This document shows, piece after piece, positions 1 through 8,184 of a DNA stretch of 64,000 nucleotides. This stretch comes from Rubritalea profundi (GTDB lineage Bacteria; Verrucomicrobiota; Verrucomicrobiia; Verrucomicrobiales; Akkermansiaceae): positions 833,931 to 897,930 of the forward strand of contig NZ_MQWA01000001.1 in the NCBI RefSeq assembly GCF_002954445.1, read 5' to 3'. The translations under genes and the position numbers were made by a program. Every line of letters starts with the position of its first letter. The stretch's first letter is position 1. Under the pieces are notes generated by a model. The model had not been told where the DNA came from, did not search any database, and saw only the letters and a program-made list of their open reading frames with translations.

Positions 1-11
1 ACAAGTCAAAA

Positions 12-668
12 CTATGATGCGGTGAATTCCTTTACTCCTTTGATCATCAAGCTCCCCACTAGAGCTGCAATAAAGATGGTAGTAAAAAGCACGCCGCTGA
101 GGCCTGCAAAGATAGCTACAATTTTAGCAATCGGGCTCACAGGCACGATGTCTCCATAGCCCAGCGAGGTGATCGTCACGAAGCTATAATAGAGTCTCTC
201 TGCAGCGGAGGCAGCCTCCCCAGAAACTTGATTCAAGATAGCTCCCGGTTGTTGCTCACCGATAAAGATAAAAATGCCAGCCCAAAACAGACCTAACAAA
301 ATGTAACCCGCTATCCCCGACAGCACCCTATCTGATTTCGGCACATTCTTCCTAAAAAAGCTATGCTTAACCAAAACCTTGAAAATCATCAAATGGGCCA
401 GCGTAGAGCAAACGCAAGCTAACAACTCGACCCAGAAACCGCCCACCATTAGGTTCAACAACAGATTGCCGACACAGAGAATTATGTATCGGTAGAGCCA
501 GCCTTTATTCTGAGCTAAGGCATAGCCACCAAGTGTGAAAAATATGAAATAAATAGATGTGAGCCAATACCCTCCTTGAAGCTCTTTTTCCCAAAACGCC
601 GAAGTGCTAATGAGAAAAATCTCGGCTAAAATCAACGCCATTGCCTGGTTACGGAAGTGCATATTCAT
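12..668 (-). CDS. Two-pore-loop type K+ channel family protein
   Basis: Integral membrane protein of 218 residues with a potassium selectivity filter TSLGYGD at about residues 167-173, followed by a long hydrophobic helix (about 178-205). This is the pore-loop/inner-helix arrangement of the Ion_trans_2 family. Several hydrophobic segments precede it (about 5-25, 36-52, 60-97, 115-137), so it has more membrane helices than a minimal two-helix channel. It should let K+ cross the inner membrane; no RCK/TrkA regulatory domain is attached. It starts 5 bp after the end of the GYF-domain gene on the same strand, so the two are probably co-transcribed. Family assignment is firm; ion selectivity is inferred from the filter. 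Confidence 0.85.
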   Translation of the reverse strand: MNMHFRNQAMALILAEIFLISTSAFWEKELQGGYWLTSIYFIFFTLGGYALAQNKGWLYRYIILCVGNLLLNLMVGGFWVELLACVCSTLAHLMIFKVLVKHSFFRKNVPKSDRVLSGIAGYILLGLFWAGIFIFIGEQQPGAILNQVSGEAASAAERLYYSFVTITSLGYGDIVPVSPIAKIVAIFAGLSGVLFTTIFIAALVGSLMIKGVKEFTAS

Positions 669-673
669 ACTAT

Positions 674-1585
674 TTAGTCAGATTCTCCTTCTTTAGCGTG
701 CTGCTGCTCCTCGATCTGTTGCTGAGCCTTATCCGCCGCCTCTTTGTAATAGCTAGCTCCCGAGAACAATACAGGCGTCGCTATGCAGAACAGTATGTAG
801 ACAACAAATAGTACTAACATTACTTTACCTGGTACATCTAATTTCTTGTGTTGAGCGTAGCCAGGAGGGCAGGCAATCATCCTGAATCCCAACCAGATAT
901 TGGCAAATGGCACGAAGCTCCAAAGGAAATTCCATCGTGACATCGATAGGTTTTTAAGACGTGAAAGACTGACAACCAAGCCCAGAATACCAAGCACCAA
1001 TATGGTTGCTAGAACTCCAACGACTAGACCGTCCTCACGAACTCCAGTCTCATCCACTAGAGTCTTATATCTACCAGCTATAGAAAATACCACCATGACT
1101 CCTGCGACATTTATCAATAGGCTCCATAAAAAGTACGCCAACCGCCCCATTCCTGTAGAGCTCTCCCCCACACGTCTCGCAGCCATCGCGTCTGCTAAAG
1201 CAGTGTCATCCTCTAGACTTGCTGGAGATTCATAAGGATTGGCCGAAGCTGGTGCGTCAGCTGGCTTTGGAGCCGAAGCTATGCCACTTGCTGGCGGTGA
1301 AGGCGGACTCTCAGTTGGAGCGATCGGCGCTGGTGGTTCTACCTTTGCTGAAGCGGTTATTTCTGGTGGACCAGCGGGTGCTACTGGAGGTGGGCCAGCG
1401 GCTAGACCTTGCAGCTCAGGAACCTTGTCCATGGTCACCCAATCACTCAAACCTGGTCCCCAAATGAGATCCTTCTGGCGATCAATCTTCACATGCTCGA
1501 TCGCCCCACGCAACACGTCCAAAGTAACTGGCCCTTTGCGCTCCCCGTGTTGGGTATAATACCAGACTGATTCTTGTTCACTCAT
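674..1585 (-). CDS. GYF_2 (DUF4339) plus DUF805-like membrane protein
   Basis: Protein of 303 residues in three parts. Residues about 6-60 form a GYF_2 domain (WYYTQHGERKGPV near the N-terminus and a WGPGLSDW-type core), a small module thought to bind proline-rich peptides. Residues about 62-125 are a proline/alanine-rich linker. Residues about 148-275 contain four hydrophobic segments with the motif SLSRLKNLSMSRW, resembling the DUF805 membrane family. The arrangement predicts a cytoplasmic GYF head tethered to the inner membrane. The gene lies between the acyl-CoA mutase gene and the K+ channel gene, 5 bp from the latter. The biological role is unknown. Confidence 0.75.
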   Translation of the reverse strand: MSEQESVWYYTQHGERKGPVTLDVLRGAIEHVKIDRQKDLIWGPGLSDWVTMDKVPELQGLAAGPPPVAPAGPPEITASAKVEPPAPIAPTESPPSPPASGIASAPKPADAPASANPYESPASLEDDTALADAMAARRVGESSTGMGRLAYFLWSLLINVAGVMVVFSIAGRYKTLVDETGVREDGLVVGVLATILVLGILGLVVSLSRLKNLSMSRWNFLWSFVPFANIWLGFRMIACPPGYAQHKKLDVPGKVMLVLFVVYILFCIATPVLFSGASYYKEAADKAQQQIEEQQHAKEGESD

Positions 1586-1648
1586 TATTGCCGCGCAATC
1601 TATCGTATTGAAACCACACTGTGAAGCATGGAAGAACGATTTGCAGAA

Positions 1649-3286
1649 TTAAATCATTGGCCTGAAAATGCCGACATCTCGTTGCAAGCGTTCTGTGATT
1701 TGACCCAGCGAGCAAACCTCTACAGTCTCAACTAACTGCGCAAAAACATTCCCCCCATTCTCAACCACTTGGCTCAGGCCATCCAGAGCCTCGGCAGCGG
1801 CCTCTTTATTTTTCATTTTAAAGGCGCGCACTCTTTCCAGCTGCTTGAGCTTCACGGCATCCGTCACACGCACTACAGAGGGGAGCTCAGCATCATTCGA
1901 ATCAGCATAGCGATTCAGCCCTATCACACGTCGTTCGCCGCTCAGTATTTGTTGCTCGTAACGGTATGAGGCAGCCTGGATCTGACTGCGTTGGTACCGG
2001 TGCTCCATAGCTCCCAACACACCACCGAGCCTTTCTATCTCGGCGAATTCCTTTAGAATTTCAGACTCCACAGCACGCTCCACCGCCTTCATCCCTGGTG
2101 AGCCGCTCAGACCATTCATCATGTGCCGAAATAAGCCGGATTCTTCCAACAAGATCGATTGGCCATGCGAAGCCAGCTTCACATACTCCTCGCTGGGTGT
2201 GGTAAATGGCTCGTCGGCACTATTACTGTGGCATGAGTTCGTCGCATTCATATATGCCATCATCATTTCTAGCGCTGTCCTTGTTAGATTGTTTTTAAAT
2301 TCCGCAGAAACCAGCGACCTCCCACTGGTCTGGGTGTGCATCTTCAATAACTGCGATCTGTTATCGCCACCGAAAACTTCACGCATCCCGATCGCCCAAA
2401 TTTTACGGCACACCCTACTCAGGGCGATAAATTCCACGTCCACTCCACAGTCAAAAAAGAATGAAAGCCTCGGTGCAAACACATCCACTGCCACTCCTTG
2501 CTCACGCATCATATCAGCGTAAGAGAATCCGTTAGAAAGCGTGTAGGCGGCCTGTTGGACTGGAGTGGCTCCAGCTTGAGAGATGTGATAACCACTGATA
2601 GAAATGGGATACCATTTCGGAAAATGGGAAACACTATACTCCATCATATCTAGCAAAAACCGAAGAGACGAAGCCACAGGAAAGAGTACCTCATTTTGCC
2701 CCTGAACTTCTTTAAGAATATCCGCCTGCACGGTCCCTCGTAACACCTTCTCGACATTTGGACCAAATCGCCTCTTTGCTGCCGCCACATACATCGCCAT
2801 AATAGTTGGTGCGGGTCCATTGATCGTCATTGATACCGATGTCTGCGGATCACTGAGGTCAAAACCATCGAACAGCCGCTCCATGTCCTCCACCGTGTCC
2901 ACCGCCACTCCTCCCTCACCAATTTTGCCAAAGACACCATCGGCATCGCTGTCCATTCCGTAGAGAGTCGGTCCGTCGAATGCCGTACTCAGACGGTGAC
3001 TTTTCTGACTTTTAGTGAGCAAATGAAAGCGTGCGTTGGTTTCCTCAGCCGTTCCTAGCCCAGCAAATAACCGAGTAGGTTCTTCTTGCGGTTTACTCCC
3101 ATCCTCAGGGTCGAGGTACATTTCAGGATACGCTGAGCTAAGAAATGGGAACTCGCCTGGTAGACCTTCGCCGCAAAGATAGCGAGCGATCGCTCCAGGC
3201 TCATCGAGTTCAGGCAGGGGTAGCCGTGGCAACGAAATCCCTGTAGCGTCACCACCTGCGGGATCGAATTCTGAATCTCTTTCCAA
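1649..3286 (-). CDS. icmF: IcmF-type acyl-CoA mutase, catalytic (large) domain
   Basis: TIM-barrel part of an adenosylcobalamin-dependent acyl-CoA mutase. Motifs match fused isobutyryl-CoA mutase (IcmF) better than free methylmalonyl-CoA mutase: LPGEFPFLSSAYPEMY, EEPTRLFAGLGTAEETNARFH, RLSTAFDGPTLYG, TSVSMTINGPAP and SISGYHISQAGATP. The enzyme interconverts branched and linear acyl-CoAs, such as isobutyryl-CoA and n-butyryl-CoA. In IcmF this domain follows the B12-binding and GTPase domains in one chain; here those domains lie upstream in another frame (3396-4532). Between them, a 113-nt stretch in a third frame (3399-3287) encodes a helical linker-like peptide ending ANWLLRWKE, where IcmF has its linker. 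The TTG start given has no convincing ribosome-binding site. The part is more likely the C-terminal half of one broken or coupled gene. Confidence 0.8.
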   Translation of the reverse strand: MERDSEFDPAGGDATGISLPRLPLPELDEPGAIARYLCGEGLPGEFPFLSSAYPEMYLDPEDGSKPQEEPTRLFAGLGTAEETNARFHLLTKSQKSHRLSTAFDGPTLYGMDSDADGVFGKIGEGGVAVDTVEDMERLFDGFDLSDPQTSVSMTINGPAPTIMAMYVAAAKRRFGPNVEKVLRGTVQADILKEVQGQNEVLFPVASSLRFLLDMMEYSVSHFPKWYPISISGYHISQAGATPVQQAAYTLSNGFSYADMMREQGVAVDVFAPRLSFFFDCGVDVEFIALSRVCRKIWAIGMREVFGGDNRSQLLKMHTQTSGRSLVSAEFKNNLTRTALEMMMAYMNATNSCHSNSADEPFTTPSEEYVKLASHGQSILLEESGLFRHMMNGLSGSPGMKAVERAVESEILKEFAEIERLGGVLGAMEHRYQRSQIQAASYRYEQQILSGERRVIGLNRYADSNDAELPSVVRVTDAVKLKQLERVRAFKMKNKEAAAEALDGLSQVVENGGNVFAQLVETVEVCSLGQITERLQRDVGIFRPMI

Positions 3287-3395
3287 CGCAGCAGCCAGTT
3301 CGCGCCCACTTCAGCATCATTTCTAGCCTCGCACACTCGTTGCTCCACCTCTTTGTTAAACAACTCCACGCTTGAGACAACTTTGTTAAGTACCT

Positions 3396-4532
3396 TCACC
3401 CTAACAAATCCTTTCTAAGCTCAGTCACACCAACATTGCCATGCTCACTCGCTTGTGTCTGATAGAGCCTAACTTCTCCCTCATTGCTCAGCGAAATTTG
3501 ATGAGCCACCTCTTCCACCGCCCTCGCAGCGCTCGCCCAATCGGTCTTATTAAGCACCACCACATCAGCGCTATCCATCATCAATATTTTCTGTAATTGC
3601 ACCCGAGCTCCGTACTCGGGGTGGAGCACCAAAACCTTCGTATCGATCACAGAATTCTCAAACGGCAATGCTTCCTGCCCCGTCCCCACTGTCTCGACTA
3701 ACACATGATCAAACCCCGCTGCCACACTAGCGAGAACCCGCAAACAAACCTCAGTCGAAGGAGCAAAACCACCCTGCCTCCCTCTAGTAGCCAGACTCCG
3801 CATAAACACCCTATCATCCTGCGCATATACCATCGATGCCCGATCCGCTAACAACCCACCTCTCTCCATAGAACTAGGATCGTGAGTTAAGATCGCCACC
3901 CGCCCGACTGGATGATCAGCCAAATAACCACGCACCCATTCATCTATCAATGTCGACTTACCCGCGCCACCAGGCCCAGTAAAACCAATCACCTTAGCTG
4001 AGCCTCGAACCCATTTCTTCCGATCTATTTCTAAGCTACCCACCGAGCTCAGCACCATCGCCAAACCTCTATCATCATTCGCTATTTCCAGCTCACACTC
4101 AGCTCGATCTCGCCCACCGCCGTAGAGTTCTCTGAGCCTCTCATCTATAAACTCAAAACTCGTCCCCGCTAGAAAAATTTCATCCACACCATAGCTCTTC
4201 ATCAGTACCACATCCGCAGGGGTAATCGTCCCACCTCCTCCTCCAAACACTCCTATGTCACAGCGTCCTTTCACCTCTAACAATTCCACGACTTCTCTGA
4301 AAAATTCCAAATGGCCACCATTGTAACTAGAAATACCAACCGCAACCACGTCCTCTTGGATCGCCGCCCTGACTATATCTTGCACCGACCGATGGTAACC
4401 TAGGTACACCACCTCGTACCCTTGAAGGATAAGCGCCTGATTCACCGCCATCACCGCACTATCATGCCCATCACACAGAGGCACCGCAGTCAGTATACGG
4501 AGTGGTTCACTTGCTAAATCAGAACAGCCCAT
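3396..4532 (-). CDS. icmF: IcmF-type B12-binding and G-protein chaperone domains
   Basis: N-terminal two thirds of an IcmF architecture. Residues about 10-135 form the cobalamin-binding domain, with the cobalt-coordinating DGHDSAVMAVNQ motif at about 21-32 (D-x-H variant) and SSYNGGHLEFF. Residues about 180-378 form a MeaB/ArgK-like P-loop GTPase with Walker A GPGGAGKST and the NKTDWA specificity motif. The GTPase loads and protects the B12 cofactor of the mutase. The stop TGA at 3396-3398 overlaps a GTG in the -1 frame (GTGA), which could couple translation to the next frame. The domain match is strong. Whether this is a natural split or a frameshift is unresolved. Confidence 0.85.
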   Translation of the reverse strand: MGCSDLASEPLRILTAVPLCDGHDSAVMAVNQALILQGYEVVYLGYHRSVQDIVRAAIQEDVVAVGISSYNGGHLEFFREVVELLEVKGRCDIGVFGGGGGTITPADVVLMKSYGVDEIFLAGTSFEFIDERLRELYGGGRDRAECELEIANDDRGLAMVLSSVGSLEIDRKKWVRGSAKVIGFTGPGGAGKSTLIDEWVRGYLADHPVGRVAILTHDPSSMERGGLLADRASMVYAQDDRVFMRSLATRGRQGGFAPSTEVCLRVLASVAAGFDHVLVETVGTGQEALPFENSVIDTKVLVLHPEYGARVQLQKILMMDSADVVVLNKTDWASAARAVEEVAHQISLSNEGEVRLYQTQASEHGNVGVTELRKDLLG

Positions 4533-4838
4533 TTGAGAATTTTAACGCACAATCTCCACTTAAACGAGCTTCATTCTCTATCAACAAAGACGGACTGGCG
4601 AAACGATTCTATCGCTAAACACGCGAAAGTGACGAAAAGTCGAGCACGATGAAACTAGGATAATGAAACACCATCTACCACGGATTTCACTAACGCCACG
4701 GATGAGACTGGGCCAATTGATAAAATCTAGGACTCCTAATTGGAAGCCACTTTCCCCACCTTCGCGCCCCTATTTATCGATTTTCATGTCACATTATGAG
4801 GCGGCCATGCCAATGGTCATAGAAACCATAGAATTACG
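4533..4838. other. Intergenic region between divergent genes
   Basis: This stretch separates the mutase gene (minus) from the lipoprotein-like gene (plus). It contains two partial copies of CCACGGAT spaced about 20 bp apart near 4680-4705, a type of short repeat often seen in environmental bacterial genomes. No convincing open frame, RNA or terminator was seen. Confidence 0.4.
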
Positions 4839-5336
4839 ATGAACCCACAAGACTATATACCGACACCCTGCCACGAAGACTGGAACCTAATGACTGGAGA
4901 ACAACGCCAGAAATTTTGCAATAAATGCAGCACTCATGTCCACGACCTCACCGACTATTCCTGCGATGAAATCCTAGCTCTCAAAGTTCAGAACGGCGGC
5001 AAGCTCTGTGGTGCATTTCGTCTCGCTAGGCCACTCACCCTCGGAGCCAGCATCGCCACTCTCGCCTTGGCTTCCTGCCAACAAAAAGAAACCACTGCCA
5101 CTGAGAACACTGAGTCCGGACCCGACAAGACCTCTGAAACCATCCCGGTTCATGCAGATCCTGATCCTATCCTTAATGTCCTCAAAGGCATCGTTTGCCC
5201 AGAACCTGAGCTAGAAGTCGTCGAGCCGGAATCAACGACCAAGCATCTCCTTGGTAAAATCGCAATTCCAGAAGTTGAGCTTGTTCCTGTCCCAAGAATC
5301 AAAGGGGAGATCCACATACCAAACACTGAGGAATAG
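4839..5336 (+). CDS. Small cysteine-rich domain protein with one membrane segment
   Basis: Protein of 165 residues. Residues about 10-65 carry PCHEDWNLMTGEQRQKFC-N-KC-x-x-HVHDLT and end with LCGAF. This resembles a conserved module (P-C-x-E-x-W-x-x-M ... F-C-x-x-C ... V-x-D-L/F-T ... C-G-x-F) otherwise familiar from Bacteroidetes proteins, where paired cysteines suggest metal binding or a redox role. A hydrophobic segment at about 67-82 ends in SCQQ; it lies inside the chain, so it is a membrane anchor rather than a lipoprotein signal. The C-terminal half is acidic and low complexity with repeated short VPEVEL-like stretches. No function is known. Confidence 0.65.
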   Translation: MNPQDYIPTPCHEDWNLMTGEQRQKFCNKCSTHVHDLTDYSCDEILALKVQNGGKLCGAFRLARPLTLGASIATLALASCQQKETTATENTESGPDKTSETIPVHADPDPILNVLKGIVCPEPELEVVEPESTTKHLLGKIAIPEVELVPVPRIKGEIHIPNTEE

Positions 5337-5465
5337 TGACCGTCCGTGGAGAGCAAAGGCAGGCTTGGGCTGCTCGACGAACCATTCTAGCACTTGATCT
5401 GATTCGGCGGGTTTGCTATCTTGATCCTTGATGCGTCCTCCTTAAAACGCCAGTCTAACTACCTT

Positions 5466-6371
5466 ATGAAATCGCCATTTTTCGTCCCCATGACACTTCT
5501 TTACCTCGCGCTTGTGGCACCAGCGCAGGACAAGAATCTCAACAGCATCATCGCACCCGGCACCGAGGTCAATTTACTCGCCACTGGCATGAAGTTCACC
5601 GAGGGGCCAGTCTGGCTGCCTGAGAATAGCATGGTCGTTTTCAGTGACATCCCTAACAACATGCTAATGCAGTGGTCGGAAAAAGATGCACTCCTGCCCT
5701 ACAGAAAATCCGAGGCCTCGAACGGCAACATCCTTGACCTGCAAGGCCGACTTCTCACCTGCCAACATGCGGGACGTAACATCATCCGCACCGAACCCGA
5801 CGGCACCATCACCGTGCTCGTCGATAAATTTGAAGAAAAAAAATTAAACTCCCCCAACGATCTCGCGATCAAATCCGATGGTTCGATCTGGTTCACCGAC
5901 CCTAGCTACGGGTTACGGGGAAAACCAAGCGAGCTTCCAGGCAAGTGGGTGTTCCGGCTCGATGTAACAACGAAGAAGATCACTGTGATATACAAGGACT
6001 TCGACATGCCAAATGGCATTGCCTTTTCTCCTGATGAAAAACGCGTTTATATCGCAGACACGGGCAAGGTGGGCATCATCAGAGCCTTCGACGTGTTAGG
6101 AGATACCATCGGAGACAAACCTGTCTTCGAGATTCCGATACGCTGCGATGGTATGTGTATCGACACCAAAGGAAACATCTACACCACTTCCAAAGGTGGT
6201 GTCCATGTGTTTGATAAGGATGGCAAAAAACTCGGCGTGATCTCGATACAGGAACATCCAGCCAATGTTTGTTTTGGTGGCAAGGACTTCGATACCTTGT
6301 TCATCACAGCTAGGAAGTCGCTTTACTCGGTCAAGACTCTGGCCAGGGGGGCACTGCCAGCAAAAAAATAA
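5466..6371 (+). CDS. SMP-30/gluconolactonase-like six-bladed propeller protein, secreted
   Basis: Secreted lactonase-type beta-propeller of about 301 residues. The ATG at 5466 is chosen because it begins a good signal peptide (MKSPFFVPMTLLYLALVAPAQ); an in-frame start at 5421 would place residues in front of it. Metal-site motifs of the SMP-30 family are present: EGPVWL (Glu), SPNDLAIKSDGSIWFTDPSYG (Asn) and NGIAFSPDEKRVYIAD (Asp). Such enzymes hydrolyse sugar lactones such as gluconolactone using a divalent metal. The gene ends 31 bp from the convergent DUF1080 gene. It fits the surrounding set of exported carbohydrate-processing genes. Confidence 0.85.
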   Translation: MKSPFFVPMTLLYLALVAPAQDKNLNSIIAPGTEVNLLATGMKFTEGPVWLPENSMVVFSDIPNNMLMQWSEKDALLPYRKSEASNGNILDLQGRLLTCQHAGRNIIRTEPDGTITVLVDKFEEKKLNSPNDLAIKSDGSIWFTDPSYGLRGKPSELPGKWVFRLDVTTKKITVIYKDFDMPNGIAFSPDEKRVYIADTGKVGIIRAFDVLGDTIGDKPVFEIPIRCDGMCIDTKGNIYTTSKGGVHVFDKDGKKLGVISIQEHPANVCFGGKDFDTLFITARKSLYSVKTLARGALPAKK

Positions 6372-6402
6372 AGGATGTCTACCAATCCCCTTCGAGGCAA
6401 AC

Positions 6403-7092
6403 CTACTTCTTTGCTAACGGTTCAAGATCGACTTTTTTAAATTCAACTTCGGAGCCTTCGGCTTGAAGCGCGATTTGCCCTTTTCTGGCTGTTGATTTAG
6501 TCCCATGGTTTACAAGGATATCGTTGACCCATACTTTCACCTCGTCAGCTTTACACTCGATGACCATTTTATTCCACTCACCTAGCTTGTTCTCGGAATC
6601 ATCCGTAAGGTTCAGGATGCGACGTGCATCGCCTTTACTTCCACCATATTTTTGTCCCTCTTTCTTCGGCCGGCGCTGATCCATGTTGGGGACTTCAATA
6701 TTTTCCTCGATACACCAGAAGTCTCCGGCATGACCGGATTGCATCTGAATTTCGATCGATTTTGGAAACATTCCATAAAGAACTCGTGGCGTGGAGGAAT
6801 GAACCAACACACAACAATTGCCGGGCTTTCCAGTGAAACGATACTCCACGGTAAGACGATAGTTCTCGTAAGACTTGTCAGAGATTAAATGGCCGCGAGG
6901 GCTGCCAAGGCTCACCAATTTTCCATCCCTCACAATAAAGCTGGGCTGAATGCCAGGGGTTTTATCGGCACTTGGCACATCGGTCTTCCAGCCCGCAAGA
7001 TCTTTCCCGTTAAATAATGGTTCGGCAGTCGCTAGCGGTCCACCAAGTAAAGCCACAGCTAATGTAGCAAAAATTGTCATTCTGATTTTCAT
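6403..7092 (-). CDS. DUF1080 (3-keto-disaccharide hydrolase-like) secreted protein
   Basis: Protein of 229 residues with a signal peptide (about 1-23, cleaved near ATAEP) and one DUF1080 domain: LFNGKDLAGWK at the start, then RDGKLVSLG, NYRLTVEYRF, SIEIQMQSGHAGDFW and EWNKMVIECKADEVKVWVN. The fold is a concanavalin-like beta-sandwich. Some members hydrolyse 3-keto-glycosides made by sugar oxidoreductases, while others may only bind carbohydrate. A copy of the conserved CTAGCAGT element lies about 75 bp upstream in the matching orientation (7163-7188). Confidence 0.88.
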   Translation of the reverse strand: MKIRMTIFATLAVALLGGPLATAEPLFNGKDLAGWKTDVPSADKTPGIQPSFIVRDGKLVSLGSPRGHLISDKSYENYRLTVEYRFTGKPGNCCVLVHSSTPRVLYGMFPKSIEIQMQSGHAGDFWCIEENIEVPNMDQRRPKKEGQKYGGSKGDARRILNLTDDSENKLGEWNKMVIECKADEVKVWVNDILVNHGTKSTARKGQIALQAEGSEVEFKKVDLEPLAKK

Positions 7093-7162
7093 GATCTCTT
7101 TTAAAACGTTTGCTTGTAGTACTATATTTCACTCAGACTCAGCAAACATCAAGTTACTGCTA

Positions 7163-7188
7163 CTGACTGCTAGGAATTTGATTTTTGG
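7163..7188 (-). promoter_or_regulatory. Conserved CTAGCAGT element, copy 1
   Basis: Read on the minus strand this is CCAAAAATC followed by AAATTCCTAGCAGTCAG. It is one of seven copies in the window, lies in the 117-bp gap between divergent genes, and points toward the DUF1080 gene about 75 bp away. A conserved GCC lies 3-4 bp before the A-run. It is proposed as a promoter or activator site; the role is inferred. Confidence 0.55.
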
Positions 7189-7212
7189 ATGGCTTTCTAG
7201 AGGACTGCGTTG

Positions 7213-8184
7213 ATGGTGAGGAAAAAAACTTTCATAAGATCATCCTTGTCATATGTCCTCATAAAGAGAAGCCTTTTTCCAATGTTAGGAAGAGTATTAT
7301 TTTTGGTCACCCTGCTGTCAATCCCGCGGCTGGAGGCAATTACATTTAAGGACAGCGATGTGGTTGTTTTTCTGGGAAACACCGTGATCGAACGCGCGCA
7401 AAAGTATGGCCACTTGGAGACGTCAGTCACTTTGGCTGCTGGGAAAAAGAACCTCAAGTTTCGAAACCTTGGCTGGAGTGGTGATAGCGTTTTTGGGCAC
7501 GCTCGCAGTTATTTCGGGCCTCCGAAAGATGGAATCGGTCGACTCAAGGCCGACCTAGCTGAGCTCAAGCCGAATGTGGTCATCGTCTGCTACGGCGCGT
7601 TAGCCGCTTTTGAGGGAGATAAAGGACTGCCAGAATTTATCGCGGGATACGAAGGTCTCTTAAATATGATCGCGGAGACGGCAAACCCGCGTGAGATTGT
7701 TCTCGTTTCACCACCTCCGGCCGAAAGCCTTGGAGATCCCATGCCCGATATGACGGAGCACAACCAGCGTTTGGCACAGTACTCGAATGCAATTGCCGAG
7801 CTAGCCAAGAAGAGGAAGCTTTCCTTTGCCGATTTTTATACTGCAGTGGGGACCGGAGGGAAGGGTCTCACCGATAATGGACTACATTTCCATGAAAAAG
7901 GTTATCGTGTAATCGCTCCGAAGTTCACCAAGGCTCTTGGACTGACTCCACCTAACGAAAGCCAGCTTGAGAGCGAGCGGGGTGGCAAGCTCCGCGAAAC
8001 CATCGTAGCAAAAAACAAACTTTTCTTCCACCGCTGGCGACCAGCCAACGAAACCTACCTGCGTCTTTTCCGTAAGCATGAACAGGGAAACAACGTCAAG
8101 GAACTACCCATGTTTGATCCTTTCATTGCAGAACGTGAAAAAGAGATCGAAACCTTCAGACAATCCATTTCAACCGTCAAATAA
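7213..8184 (+). CDS. SGNH-hydrolase-fold secreted protein (catalytic residues altered)
   Basis: Exported SGNH/GDSL-fold protein. ATG 7213 or the internal ATG at 7282 could start it; the latter gives a clean signal peptide (MLGRVLFLVTLLSIPRLEA). Block I, normally GDS, reads FLGNTVIE, so the serine nucleophile is absent. The last block reads TDNGLHFHEKGY, keeping the histidine but with Asn where the catalytic Asp three residues before it is expected. The block with Gly/Asn of the oxyanion hole is also degenerate (YGALAAFEGD). It overlaps the next gene in a TAATG junction, so translation is probably coupled. Together with the fused homologue at 35827 this suggests a conserved non-hydrolytic role. 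Confidence 0.8.
   Translation: MVRKKTFIRSSLSYVLIKRSLFPMLGRVLFLVTLLSIPRLEAITFKDSDVVVFLGNTVIERAQKYGHLETSVTLAAGKKNLKFRNLGWSGDSVFGHARSYFGPPKDGIGRLKADLAELKPNVVIVCYGALAAFEGDKGLPEFIAGYEGLLNMIAETANPREIVLVSPPPAESLGDPMPDMTEHNQRLAQYSNAIAELAKKRKLSFADFYTAVGTGGKGLTDNGLHFHEKGYRVIAPKFTKALGLTPPNESQLESERGGKLRETIVAKNKLFFHRWRPANETYLRLFRKHEQGNNVKELPMFDPFIAEREKEIETFRQSISTVK

Noticed and set aside
3287-3399. Independent 114-codon gene from GTG 3399 (3055-3399)
   Set aside because: After the linker-like first part the frame runs through the mutase domain out of phase and loses protein character.
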